Part shown: piece by piece, positions 34,645 to 44,125 of the stretch | Layout of the letters: every line of letters starts with the position of its first letter | Position numbering within the stretch: position 1 is the stretch's first letter | NCBI GenBank assembly: GCA_910578455.1 | Contig: CAJTQA010000015.1 | Location: 1 to 61,013 of the forward strand | Source of the DNA: an uncultured Dorea sp. | Lineage (GTDB): Bacteria > Bacillota > Clostridia > Lachnospirales > Lachnospiraceae | Length of the DNA stretch: 61,013 nucleotides | Direction: 5' to 3' | Program-made: the position numbers and the translations under genes | Notes under the pieces: generated by a model | Seen by the model: the letters and a program-made list of their open reading frames with translations, nothing else | What the model was told of the DNA's origin: nothing | Database searches by the model: none

Positions 34645-37584
34645 TTAGTCTCCACCGGATTTTATTTTGACTTTTTTTGCTTTTCCGGTAATAACCTTAT
34701 CTGCCGGTCTGAGCTTATAATAATATTTCATAAGGTCGCTTCCCACCTCCGCCGCATTCCGGGAACTGTATCCGTTGGCGATCCGGACCGTAAACGCAAT
34801 CTCCGGATTGTCGCTTGGGGCAAACCCTACGAACAGGCCGTGGTCCGCATGTGTCTTGCTCTGCTGCGCCGTACCGGTCTTTCCGGACAGCTTAAGAGAG
34901 CTGTTATTTATATCAGAGAAGATAGCGTTCTGTTCATCCCTCACCACTCCTCTCATACCGTTGTGGACCGCCTCCCATGTAGACTCGCTGACATTTGTCA
35001 GCGTATTTTTTATGGTCGGCTCAAATTCCTCTATCGTCTTTCCCTCTGGCGTTGCCGTCTTGCTTATGAGCGACAGGTCGAACACGGTTCCTTTATTGGC
35101 AACCGCTGTAATATATCTTGCGATCTGGGTTGTCGTATAGTTGTTCGTGCCCTGCCCGATTGCAGACGGAACAGATGCGGTGTCCGAAATCTGAGGATCC
35201 GCCTCCGGGATTTCCACCCCGGAAAGATCGCCCAGCCCGAACATCTCTGCATACTCCTTCAGCTTATTGACACCTGTCGTACTGGAGTAATATCTCGTGG
35301 TCGCCGACCCTTCCGCATCGTCGGAGCTTAGGTTGTCCATCCCCTTATCCCTTAAGCTCAGGCGGTAGCCCAGCTCATAAAAATAGCAGTTGCAGGAATG
35401 TTCGATTCCCCCTTCAACATTAAGGCTCCCGTGGTATTTCGGGTAAGCCCAGCACTTAGGGTTCGGCTCAACTTTTTTATAGATTCCCGAGCAGGGAAGG
35501 TAGCTGCCCAGATTTACAACTCCCTCCGTCAGGCCGGCAACAGCCACCAGCGGCTTATAAGTGGAGCCGGGCGCCGTCTTCTCCTGGGTGGCATTGTTGT
35601 AAAAAGGACGCGAGCGGTCTGTCACCAGTTTATTATAATATGCTGAATCCATAGAATTTGCAAGGCGGTTATTGTCATATCCGGGATAGGACACGCAGGC
35701 AAGCACCTGCCCGGTCCTTGTATCGACCATGACCATGGAGCCGGTGCACGGCTCAAGCCCCAGCTGCCCCGGCGTGAGTTTCAGGTCTTCAATCTTTCCC
35801 CGGATAAAGTCATACGCCGAAAATTTCCCTGACGCAAGCCGGTTATACTGGTCGTCGCTGTAATCCAGCACGCCCTGTTCGTAGAGCATCATGCAGATCT
35901 GGCGCCCGGTGACGGCTCCCGACTTTATCATATATTTGTAGATTACCTTGTCAAAATTATTGTTTTTCTCCAGATGGTTTAAGATATATTTTTTGAGGCC
36001 CTCGTATGTCTCGCTGGAGTCCGAATACTTTTCCCCTTTTGGGACCTCATCCTTAATCTTTGAAGTATCTACCCAGTTTTTTGAAATGGCGTAATTGAGG
36101 TATGTGTACACATTGATAGCCTCTTTTTTCCTCCACGCCACATAAGTCTCGTCATTTGTGTCGATCGCGCCGGACACAAGAACCTTGCGGTTCGTAGTCA
36201 GCATGTCGGTAACGATGTAAGTGAGATAGGCCTGCCACTCTTTTGACATGTCCTTGTAGGCATCTGCATCCGGGTCGCTTAAAATCTCGGCGGCCTTTTC
36301 AAGAACTTTTTTCTTCTTCTTTGTAAAAGCCTGGAAGACTTCCTTTTCCGTGTCTTTCGCATCTTCCTCCCCAAAATGGTTCATGTCCAGTATGTCGTTG
36401 GACAAAAAGGCGTTGTACACATCACCGATGGGGATGAGGACGTCGCTGCCGTCCTTTACCTGCGTCCGGTCATAGTCAAGCATGTTCTGGATCCTTGACA
36501 GGAGGATGCCTGCAAGCTCTTGTTCCAGTATATTGTAAGCCGCTACCTGAAGGTCTGCGTCAATGGAAAGATACAGGTCGTTTCCTGTTTCCGGAGACTG
36601 CCCCTGCACGGTGTCGATGACTTTTCCTACGTTATTGACATACAGCTTGACTTCCCCCCGCTTTCCTTTCAGCGTGGAGTCCATAGTTTTTTCAATCCCC
36701 GCTTTTCCAACAGTATCGGTCTTGCTGTAGTTTTTTTTGTCTTTCTTATCAAGGGAGTTATACTCATCTTCGGAAATCTGCCCTGTGTAGCCGATGATGT
36801 TGGCAAAACATTTGCTGTCGTTATACCGGCGGACGGATTCCTCCTGAATGTCCACGCCCTGGAGGGAGTCCATGTTTTCCATGATATCTGCCACTGTCTG
36901 ATCCGAAATCTCCTCGGCGACAGTAGTTGCGATATACTTCTGGTAGCTGTTAAGACCCATGGCATACCGGACGTTGATAAGCTTAAGGACAGTTTCTTTT
37001 GCCATCTCATCCTGGTCAATGCCGTACCCGTACTTTTCGTCTGTGCAGAGATAATCTATAATGTCCGCGGCAGAATGGTTCTTCTGCGCTTTCGTCAATT
37101 CATCGATAGTCAGCTTTCCGTAGACATCCGCAATGAAACGCAGCCTCTGGGTATCGGACTCCGCCACAAAAGTATAATTATTGTCGCGGTCCAGTATAAT
37201 TCCGAAATTGTTGATCACAGTGTCGTTATTCTTCTCGACGATGTTGATCACCGTGCTCACGACCTTGTTAAGCTCCCTGTTCTTCTGCTCCCTGTCTTCA
37301 TATTCGCCGTTATCCTCAATTGTGACAGCATATGCCAGCTCGTTGTAGGCGAGCAGTTTCCCGTTGCGGTCGTAGATGTTGCCCCTCGTTCCTTCCACAT
37401 CCTTCGTCTTCTGGATCTGGAGCTTATAATTATCAAAATACTCCTGCCCTTTTACAATCTGAAGATAAAATATCTTCTGGATAAGGATGCCGGAAGTGAT
37501 GCAGAACAAAAGGATTACGATGACAACCCTCGTCTCCACAATCTTTGATATTTTTGCTTTGAATCTTTCCCACTTATCAGACAA
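34645..37584 (-). CDS. mrdA: Penicillin-binding protein 2, elongation transpeptidase, unusually long
   Basis: The protein, about 980 residues, has one N-terminal membrane helix (VVIVILLFCITSGILIQKIF), the PBP dimer domain (GTRGNIYDRNGKLLAYNELA) and a C-terminal transpeptidase with APGSTYKPL (SxxK, serine near 674), HSCNCYF (SxN) and SGKTGTAQQ (KTG). Between the dimer domain and the transpeptidase a helical charged insertion of roughly 250 residues is present, so it is longer than the 600-700 residues of many PBP2 proteins. The TTG at 37584 has aaaggag ten bases upstream and is preferred to the TTG at 37617, which precedes that site. It overlaps mreD by eight bases. Confidence 0.93.
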   Translation of the reverse strand: MSDKWERFKAKISKIVETRVVIVILLFCITSGILIQKIFYLQIVKGQEYFDNYKLQIQKTKDVEGTRGNIYDRNGKLLAYNELAYAVTIEDNGEYEDREQKNRELNKVVSTVINIVEKNNDTVINNFGIILDRDNNYTFVAESDTQRLRFIADVYGKLTIDELTKAQKNHSAADIIDYLCTDEKYGYGIDQDEMAKETVLKLINVRYAMGLNSYQKYIATTVAEEISDQTVADIMENMDSLQGVDIQEESVRRYNDSKCFANIIGYTGQISEDEYNSLDKKDKKNYSKTDTVGKAGIEKTMDSTLKGKRGEVKLYVNNVGKVIDTVQGQSPETGNDLYLSIDADLQVAAYNILEQELAGILLSRIQNMLDYDRTQVKDGSDVLIPIGDVYNAFLSNDILDMNHFGEEDAKDTEKEVFQAFTKKKKKVLEKAAEILSDPDADAYKDMSKEWQAYLTYIVTDMLTTNRKVLVSGAIDTNDETYVAWRKKEAINVYTYLNYAISKNWVDTSKIKDEVPKGEKYSDSSETYEGLKKYILNHLEKNNNFDKVIYKYMIKSGAVTGRQICMMLYEQGVLDYSDDQYNRLASGKFSAYDFIRGKIEDLKLTPGQLGLEPCTGSMVMVDTRTGQVLACVSYPGYDNNRLANSMDSAYYNKLVTDRSRPFYNNATQEKTAPGSTYKPLVAVAGLTEGVVNLGSYLPCSGIYKKVEPNPKCWAYPKYHGSLNVEGGIEHSCNCYFYELGYRLSLRDKGMDNLSSDDAEGSATTRYYSSTTGVNKLKEYAEMFGLGDLSGVEIPEADPQISDTASVPSAIGQGTNNYTTTQIARYITAVANKGTVFDLSLISKTATPEGKTIEEFEPTIKNTLTNVSESTWEAVHNGMRGVVRDEQNAIFSDINNSSLKLSGKTGTAQQSKTHADHGLFVGFAPSDNPEIAFTVRIANGYSSRNAAEVGSDLMKYYYKLRPADKVITGKAKKVKIKSGGD

Positions 37585-38095
37585 ATTTGCTTGCACTCCT
37601 TTGTTCTTCTGTCTCAAGTTTCTTGTTAATGTGTAATATGACCTGGTATAAAATCAAGGTTACAAGAATAGTATATACAAGTTCGGGAAGAATCAAACGG
37701 AACAGATGTGTGCCGAATGAAAATTCTCCCTGAAGCACATACCGGAAAAAATAAAACGTAATCCCGTACAGCAGCTCGCTCGCCGCAATGAGGCCGATGG
37801 GAAGCTTAATGTCGTCGTCATAGAACAGCCGCTGGAAACCGCCGTTGAAATATCCGATCAGGACAAAAATCATCATATGGAATCCCAGCTCCCCGCCCCA
37901 GAACAAATCCGTAAAAAGCCCGCAGGCAAGCCCCACATACATGCCGCTCTTCTGGCCTCTCATAAAGCCGAAAGAGGCAGTGACGATCACAAGCAGGTTG
38001 GGCGATACGTTCCCGATGGACAGCCTGTCGAACACTGTGCTCTGCAGGAGGAAACATACGAGGATGATCACAAACGTGACAGCCTTTCTCTTCAT
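37577..38095 (-). CDS. mreD: Rod-shape protein MreD
   Basis: The 172-residue integral membrane protein has about five helices and typical MreD features: an N-terminal VTFVIILVCFLLQSTVF helix and LLVIVTASFGFMRGQKSGM. MreD joins MreC, RodA and PBP2 in the elongation complex. It lies between mreC and mrdA as usual. Confidence 0.88.
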   Translation of the reverse strand: MKRKAVTFVIILVCFLLQSTVFDRLSIGNVSPNLLVIVTASFGFMRGQKSGMYVGLACGLFTDLFWGGELGFHMMIFVLIGYFNGGFQRLFYDDDIKLPIGLIAASELLYGITFYFFRYVLQGEFSFGTHLFRLILPELVYTILVTLILYQVILHINKKLETEEQRSASKFV

Positions 38096-38112
38096 ATTAA
38101 ATCACCAGTCCT

Positions 38113-39066
38113 TTATTCTTCTTTATCAGAATCGCTGCTTTCTTCTCCATCTTTTTCCTCGCTCTTTTTATCGGCTTTCTTCCCGTCGGATTTTTTCTTG
38201 CTTTTCTTTGCATTGTCGCTTATCATGTCATCCTTTGTCTTCGTGATGACAAGGACTTCCTGCAGCTTGCTGAAATCAACGGCAGGCGTGATGTAGCCGG
38301 ACCTTGTAAGATTGTTGGAGTCCACTTCGATAGCGCTGACATATCCGATAAAAAGGCCCTGCACGAAACGGTTGCTCACATGGGAGGTGACGACCTGCTC
38401 TCCTACCTCCACAACATTGTCATTGTTTGCCAGCTTTTCAAACCGGAGGCGTCCGTCGGACATCAGCCTTAAGTCCCCGCGCACCATGCAGGTGTCGGAA
38501 GTTGACAGGATCATGGCGCTGACATTGCTGGCATCGTCGATAATGGAGCGGACCCTGGCATAATCAGGACCCGTCTCCGTGACGACCCCCACAAGGCCGC
38601 TTCCTGCCAGCACGTTGCAGTTGACCTTTATGCCGTCATTGGTTCCCTTGTCGATGGTAAAATCGCTGAACCAGTTGCTTCCGTTATTTGCGATGACGTG
38701 GGCGCCCACCTTCTTATAATCCGAATAATTTTCATCCAGTTTATAAAGCTCCCGGAGGCGCTCAAGCTCGTACTGCTCCTGTCGCAGCCTTGTATTGTCT
38801 ATGGTCAGCTCGTCAATTTTCGACTGTAGCTTCTCGTTTTTCTTTTTCATGTCTCTCAGCGTCTCAAAATTGTCAGAGACATCGCTCATCCACATGCCGG
38901 TATAGCTGATGCCCTTCTGCATGGGAACGATGGTGTAATTTGCGATGAATCTAAGAGGACCGCCGGAGTCGGTAAATCTTTCAAGGACAAGGAGCAGCAG
39001 GCACAAAATCATCAGAATGACCAGCACATACCTGCCCGGGATCCGTCTTTGGTTTTTAATCTTCAT
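38113..39066 (-). CDS. mreC: Rod-shape protein MreC
   Basis: The 317-residue protein has an N-terminal membrane helix (YVLVILMILCLLLLVLE), a coiled coil (about residues 65-105, DMKKKNEKLQSKIDELTIDN) and the double-barrel MreC domain (SDFTIDKGTNDGIKVNCNVL, GLVGVVTETGPDYARV). The last 40 residues are a Lys/Glu/Ser-rich charged tail not seen in model MreC proteins. It starts just after mreB ends. Confidence 0.93.
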   Translation of the reverse strand: MKIKNQRRIPGRYVLVILMILCLLLLVLERFTDSGGPLRFIANYTIVPMQKGISYTGMWMSDVSDNFETLRDMKKKNEKLQSKIDELTIDNTRLRQEQYELERLRELYKLDENYSDYKKVGAHVIANNGSNWFSDFTIDKGTNDGIKVNCNVLAGSGLVGVVTETGPDYARVRSIIDDASNVSAMILSTSDTCMVRGDLRLMSDGRLRFEKLANNDNVVEVGEQVVTSHVSNRFVQGLFIGYVSAIEVDSNNLTRSGYITPAVDFSKLQEVLVITKTKDDMISDNAKKSKKKSDGKKADKKSEEKDGEESSDSDKEE

Positions 39067-39067
39067 A

Positions 39068-40093
39068 TTATCTCATCCACCTATACTTCTCATCTAACAT
39101 TGAATATGCAAATCTGCTCAGTTCATTTGACAGAATGATCTTTTTCAGCCCGTCGATCGTGCAAAGCTCCGGGTTAGGAGCCGTCTTAGTCGCGATTCCG
39201 GTTGCCTTTTCAATATAAGTCTCAAGCCCCGGCATATTGGCAAGCCCTCCCGTCAGGAAGATCCCGTTATCATGAATGGCAGCGCGCACCTCTGGCGGCG
39301 TGCGGTCAATCAGCGACAGGACAGCGCGGACACAGTCAAGAAGAGGGTCTCTGAGCGCGGAACGCACCAGGCTCAATGTGATCGGCTTTCTTATGGGAAG
39401 GCCTGTGATGAGGTCGCGCCCCGCCACCATCACCGCCGTGTCCTCCGCCTCCCCGGTGTACACGCCGAACCGTTTCCTGAGTGCCTCTGCGGTAAGCCTC
39501 CCTATCATGAAATCATGGCTGAACCGGACAAGGCTCGCAATGGAGCTGTCATAGTCCACGCCTCCTACTTTCATCAGCTTGTTAAAGATCATTCCCCCTC
39601 CTGCCAGGACGGAAACTTCCGTAGTCTCGCCCCCGAAGTTTACCACGAGGAGCCCTTTCGTATTTTTCACGTCCAGATCCATCCCAATGGCGTCCGCGAT
39701 GGCGCGCTCTACGATATTCACCTCTTTCGCCCTGGCGGTGGAATGTATGACAAGGTCAAAGAACGCTTTCTTTTCTACCTCCGTGACATCTGTGGGAACA
39801 GCGATCACATACTCGCATCCCCGCCCGGACTGATGCTCCCTCTTTAAAAGCCCCTGCATCAGGAACTGCATATTGTTGAATTTCGAGATGACCCCGCTCT
39901 TCATGGGAAACACGACTTCTATATTTACCGGCGTTTTCTCATACATGACGTAAGCCTCGTCGCCAATAGCAAAAATCTCTTTTCCATTCATGATGGCGAT
40001 CGCGTCTTTTGCCTTCCATATCCGGTCTTTCTTTTTATCATACACTTTAATCTCATAGGAGCCGAGATCCAGCCCGTATGTGTTTTTTGCCAT
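39068..40093 (-). CDS. mreB: MreB-type actin homologue, divergent
   Basis: The 341-residue protein has the actin fold of MreB (YGLDLGSYEIKVY, FPMKSGVISKF, MIGRLTAEALRKRFG, RDLITGLPIRK). It is divergent: the phosphate-2 motif DIGGGTTE of Bacillus MreB is NFGGETTE here, and phosphate-1 has GSYEIKV where GTANTLV is usual. It is the first mre gene, between radC and mreC. It may be the sole MreB or a second paralogue; that cannot be told from this window. Confidence 0.88.
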   Translation of the reverse strand: MAKNTYGLDLGSYEIKVYDKKKDRIWKAKDAIAIMNGKEIFAIGDEAYVMYEKTPVNIEVVFPMKSGVISKFNNMQFLMQGLLKREHQSGRGCEYVIAVPTDVTEVEKKAFFDLVIHSTARAKEVNIVERAIADAIGMDLDVKNTKGLLVVNFGGETTEVSVLAGGGMIFNKLMKVGGVDYDSSIASLVRFSHDFMIGRLTAEALRKRFGVYTGEAEDTAVMVAGRDLITGLPIRKPITLSLVRSALRDPLLDCVRAVLSLIDRTPPEVRAAIHDNGIFLTGGLANMPGLETYIEKATGIATKTAPNPELCTIDGLKKIILSNELSRFAYSMLDEKYRWMR

Positions 40094-40106
40094 CTGCTTT
40101 CCCTTC

Positions 40107-40799
40107 CTAAAAAAGTTTTTCTTCCCTCAGGCTAACGTAACAATTATTGCCGATGATAATGTGGTCTAAAAGCTCTATCCCAATGAGGCTCCCCGCTGTC
40201 TTCACCCTCTTTGTCAGGACGATGTCCTCTTCGCTCGGTGCCGGGTCGCCGCTTGGATGGTTGTGCATCACGACTATCCCTACCGCCTGCCGTTTCAGAG
40301 CCTCTATAAAAATCTCCCTCGGCGTGATGACGGAGGCGTTCACTGTCCCTTTCGAGATATCGCTCTCACCGATCAGCGCGCCCCTGGAGTTCACCATCAC
40401 AAGCTTTATGACCTCCTGGGGTTCATGCCGCATATCTTCCATATAATAATCCGCGATGGAATCCGGTGACGTAAAGGAGACGGCTGCGCCTGCCGCTGCC
40501 TTTGCAAGCCGCCTTGCCAGCTCCAGGACGCAGGCGAGCTGCACCGCTTTTACCTTGCCGATCCCTCGGACCGACATAAATTTCTCCTGCGAAAACCGGT
40601 GGAGGCCTAAAAGCCCGTTCTCCCCGGAACGGTAGAGAATCCTCTGCGCCAGCTCCAGGACATTTTCTCCGCGGCTGCCTGTCCTTAAAATAACGGCCAG
40701 GAGCTCCGCGTCACTCAGACCCGGCGCCCCGTGCCTTAAACATTTTTCATAAGGACGTTCCATATCAGGGATTTTTTTCATTATATTAGACTGACTCAT
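40107..40799 (-). CDS. radC: RadC family protein (JAMM/MPN domain)
   Basis: The 230-residue protein has an N-terminal helix-hairpin-helix (FMSVRGIGKVKAVQL) and the metallo-enzyme motif HNHPSGDPAPSEEDI. Despite the name a DNA repair role is not established. It leads into mreB, the usual place in Firmicutes, with 13 bases between. Confidence 0.93.
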   Translation of the reverse strand: MSQSNIMKKIPDMERPYEKCLRHGAPGLSDAELLAVILRTGSRGENVLELAQRILYRSGENGLLGLHRFSQEKFMSVRGIGKVKAVQLACVLELARRLAKAAAGAAVSFTSPDSIADYYMEDMRHEPQEVIKLVMVNSRGALIGESDISKGTVNASVITPREIFIEALKRQAVGIVVMHNHPSGDPAPSEEDIVLTKRVKTAGSLIGIELLDHIIIGNNCYVSLREEKLF

Positions 40800-40835
40800 C
40801 TTATCTTTAGATTCAAACGATGTTTTTAAAGAGAA

Positions 40836-41096
40836 CTACAAGAACCGGTATATAATAATTGCAAGGACAACTCCCAGGATGCTCGCAATCGTAATCTTGA
40901 TCGAAAGCCCAAATGAAATGATCAGTATGCCGAGGTTCATCGTAATCGGGCTCTCCAGCCCGAAAGACTGTCCGTATCCTATCCAGCTGAGTGCCGGAAC
41001 GCCCTCTGCCAGCATCCCGATAAAACCGCCCAGCACAATGCCTGCCAAAATCATTAAAAATAAAGCCCAGCTGTTCTTGCCGCCCGCTCCCTTCAT
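40836..41096 (-). CDS. DUF4321 family membrane protein
   Basis: The 86-residue protein has two or three hydrophobic helices (ALFLMILAGIVLGGFIG, ITIASILGVVLAIIIYRFL). The ATG at 41096 has ggaggag nine bases upstream; the frame also has an earlier ATG at 41141 without one. Members are found next to radC-mreB in clostridia. Function unknown. Confidence 0.8.
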   Translation of the reverse strand: MKGAGGKNSWALFLMILAGIVLGGFIGMLAEGVPALSWIGYGQSFGLESPITMNLGILIISFGLSIKITIASILGVVLAIIIYRFL

Positions 41097-41195
41097 AACT
41101 ATGTACTCCTCCCCTATCGCTTCATCTCTTAGAAAACTCAATACATTCTAACATATTTACCAAAATGTGTATAGTGTTTAGCCATTAAAAATTTC

Positions 41196-42833
41196 TTAAA
41201 CCTTCCCCCCGCTGTCGAACGGACGATAGGTTTTTATGATGCTTTCTGTCACTTTCAGTCCATCCATGGCGGCTGATGTAATACCGCCTGCATACCCTGC
41301 CCCCTCACCGCACGGATAGATGCCGCGGACGCTGCTCTGCAGGGAATCGTCCCGGATGATCCGCACCGGCGACGATGTCCTGCTCTCCACGCCGGAGAGG
41401 ACCGCTCCGTCCGCTGCGTACCCTTTTATCTTCCGGTCAAAAGAAAAGATGCCCGCCTCAATGGCCGCCGCGACCTGTTCCGGGAAGATACGCCGCACAT
41501 TTGCCCACGCATAGCCGCCTTTTATCTGCGGCACAACAAAATCGCTGCCCTGGGAGGCAATATTCCGGCAGTAATCCCGGAATGTCTGCACGGGAATCTT
41601 CCCGCCGCCTTCCCTGTATGCCCTCTCTTCCAGTTCACGCTGAAATTCCATCCCGGCAAGGACGTTTTCCCCTCCGAAATCCTCCGGCGTTACGGTTACG
41701 ACGACGGCGCTGTTGGCATTTTCCCCGTCTCTTTTGCTGTAGCTCATGCCGTTGACTGCGGTGCGCCCTTCCTCGGAGGACGCATTTACCACATAGCCGC
41801 CGGGGCACATGCAGAACGTGTACACGCCCCTGCCGTCCGCTGCCCTCGCCGTAAGCTTGTAGGATGCCGCCGGGAGAGACGCGTCTTCCATCCCGTACTG
41901 GCGCTTATTGATAAAACGCTGGGGATGCTCGATCCTTAAGCCCACGGCAAAGGATTTCCGCACCATCTCGACTCCCAGCCTTTCCAGAACCTCAAAGGTA
42001 TCCCTGGCGCTGTGCCCCACTGCCAGCACAGCCGCCTGGGTCTCAAGGCGGTAATGCCTGCCGGCTTCCATATCGTGCACCAGCACCGCGCTCAAAGCTT
42101 TCCCTCCCCCGTCTACCTGGGTCAGCTCAAAGCCTTCCGCCAGGGAGCCAAACCGCACCTCGCCTCCGTAAGACAGAATGCTCTCACGCATATTTTCCAC
42201 AATCCTGCAGAGGATGTCCGTTCCGATATGGGGCTTGCTGTCGTATAAGATCTCCTCCGGCGCACCAAACTGATGGAAGATATTCAGCACTTCCTCATGC
42301 CTGCCCCCGCTGCCGTGCACAAGGGTGTTGAGCTTTCCGTCGGAAAACGTGCCTGCCCCGCCTTCCCCGAACTGCACGTTGGAGTTCTTATTCAAGGCTC
42401 CGCCCTTCCAGAAGTTTTCCACATCCAGCATCCGCTGCCTCACATTTTTCCCCCGCTCCAGGAGAATCGGACGGTATCCCAGCCTAGCGAGCTGATACCC
42501 GCAAAAAAGCCCCGCCGGTCCTGTGCCGATTATGACGGGGCGTTTCTTTAACGGGATATCGCCGGACAAGACAGCGCGGTACGGCTTTTCCTTTTTCACA
42601 AACCGTATGTTTTTATTTTTTATATTTCTGCGTACCGACGCCTCGTTTTTTACGCAGAGCTCCGCCGTGTATACATAGAAAAGCTCCGGCTTTTTCCTGG
42701 CATCCAGCGAACGCCGGGCAATTTTAAAAGACACGACGTCGCTCTCCCGCACATGCAGAGTCTTTAAGGCCTTCTGCCGGACGGCATCCGGCATGTGCGG
42801 AATTTTTAAGTTTAACTGCTGAATCTGAATCAT
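41196..42833 (-). CDS. FAD-dependent dehydrogenase, COG2509 type
   Basis: The 545-residue flavoprotein has a N-terminal domain, then the dinucleotide-binding motif IGTGPAGLFCGYQLARLGY and LAVGHSARDTFEVLE, and the C-terminal YPCGEGAGYAGGITSAA. The reaction of this family is not defined. It is followed by 68 bases then the second flavoprotein gene on the same strand upstream; the two look like one operon with the PLP enzyme. Confidence 0.87.
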   Translation of the reverse strand: MIQIQQLNLKIPHMPDAVRQKALKTLHVRESDVVSFKIARRSLDARKKPELFYVYTAELCVKNEASVRRNIKNKNIRFVKKEKPYRAVLSGDIPLKKRPVIIGTGPAGLFCGYQLARLGYRPILLERGKNVRQRMLDVENFWKGGALNKNSNVQFGEGGAGTFSDGKLNTLVHGSGGRHEEVLNIFHQFGAPEEILYDSKPHIGTDILCRIVENMRESILSYGGEVRFGSLAEGFELTQVDGGGKALSAVLVHDMEAGRHYRLETQAAVLAVGHSARDTFEVLERLGVEMVRKSFAVGLRIEHPQRFINKRQYGMEDASLPAASYKLTARAADGRGVYTFCMCPGGYVVNASSEEGRTAVNGMSYSKRDGENANSAVVVTVTPEDFGGENVLAGMEFQRELEERAYREGGGKIPVQTFRDYCRNIASQGSDFVVPQIKGGYAWANVRRIFPEQVAAAIEAGIFSFDRKIKGYAADGAVLSGVESRTSSPVRIIRDDSLQSSVRGIYPCGEGAGYAGGITSAAMDGLKVTESIIKTYRPFDSGGKV

Positions 42834-42901
42834 CCGGTTTCCTCCTGTATCGCAAACTTATTATCAGCCATTGCTCTTTTCCCTTCCTCAGGCATGAATC
42901 T

Positions 42902-44125
42902 TCAGGAGAGGGCGGCGCTGCATCCCGCGATACAGCCCCCCGCCCACGCCCACTGAAGGTTGTACCCGCCGCAGATGCCGTCCGCATCAAGAATCTCTCC
43001 CGCCAAGTATAATCCGCCGCAGCGCCGCGACTCCATCGTGCCGGGATCGATCTCCGTCAGGCGAACCCCGCCGGCGCTCACCTGCGCGCTGTCGAATCCG
43101 TTGGTATCTTCAATCTCCAGAGGAAAAGATTTGCATGCCCGTATAAGGCGCTCCAGGCCGGGATTATCCAATTCGCTCATTCTGCACTGGGGATTAATCC
43201 CGGCATTTTTCAAAAGGCACGGGATTAATTTCCTGTTAAAGACTCCCAGAAGCACTTGGAAAACCGTCTTCTCCCCGTCTCTTTTTCTCATGTGCCGGCA
43301 CATCCCTTCCATAGCCTCCGCGGAAATTTCCGGGAGAAAGTCGATCTCTGCCCTCACCCGGCGCTTGTAATAAAGAGACTTTGCGGCGTGGCGGCTCACC
43401 TGGAATACCGGGATGCCCGAGATTCCGTAAGCCGTAATCTGCAGCTCGCCGGAGTCTGAACCCATCCGTTTTTTATTCTCATAGATGCTGACTTTTCCGT
43501 CTGTCCTGACGCCCGCCGCGCCTTTTAGCGGATGGTTCTTTACCTTAAGCTGCACAAGCCCGGGAACAACCGGCGCCACGGAATGCCCGAGCCTTTCTGC
43601 CAGGGCGTACCCGCTGCCGTCAGAGCCCAGCGCTTTCGCGGCCTTCCCCCCTGCTGCAAGTATGACCTTGTCCGCCGTAAATATATCGCCCGCATCTATG
43701 GCAAATTCTTTCTTACCCTTTTTTATCTCGCTGACATGCATGCCTGTAAAAATCCGGACTCCGAGGCGTTCAAGCTCCGCCTGGAAGATTTCCCTTACGG
43801 CGGATGCCTGCTCCGAGCGGGGATAGTAATATCCGTTCTTTGACTTTGCACTGATGCCAAGGCTGCGGAAGAACTTTAGCGTATCTTGTGCGCCGAACTT
43901 TTGCAGAACCTGGCGGATCGCCTCCTGATTCTCGCTGTAATAGCAGTCCGGCCCCATAACCTCATTCGTAAAATTGCACCGCCCGTTTCCGGTAGAGAGG
44001 ATCTTCTTCCCTACAATGTCCTTATGCTCCAGGATGCAGACCCGGGCCTTCCTGTTTTTCTGCGCGGCGGCAATCCCGGCAGCCATCCCGGCTGCGCCTC
44101 CGCCGATGATCACGATTTTTTTCAT
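42902..44125 (-). CDS. FAD-dependent oxidoreductase, HI0933/BaiN family
   Basis: The 407-residue protein begins MKKIVIIGGGAAGMAAGIAA, an FAD-binding motif, and has STGNGRCNFTNE and the C-terminal CGGYNLQWAWAGGCIAG, both typical of the HI0933 family. Some members act on bile acids or heme-related substrates, but function cannot be assigned from sequence. The start overlaps the upstream stop by four bases (ATGA); the longer frame to 44197 is not family-like. Confidence 0.9.
   Translation of the reverse strand: MKKIVIIGGGAAGMAAGIAAAQKNRKARVCILEHKDIVGKKILSTGNGRCNFTNEVMGPDCYYSENQEAIRQVLQKFGAQDTLKFFRSLGISAKSKNGYYYPRSEQASAVREIFQAELERLGVRIFTGMHVSEIKKGKKEFAIDAGDIFTADKVILAAGGKAAKALGSDGSGYALAERLGHSVAPVVPGLVQLKVKNHPLKGAAGVRTDGKVSIYENKKRMGSDSGELQITAYGISGIPVFQVSRHAAKSLYYKRRVRAEIDFLPEISAEAMEGMCRHMRKRDGEKTVFQVLLGVFNRKLIPCLLKNAGINPQCRMSELDNPGLERLIRACKSFPLEIEDTNGFDSAQVSAGGVRLTEIDPGTMESRRCGGLYLAGEILDADGICGGYNLQWAWAGGCIAGCSAALS

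Noticed and set aside
36520..37548. 342-residue open frame antisense to the PBP2 gene
   Set aside because: It mirrors the PBP2 insertion and dimer region, has no start signals and no recognisable motifs.
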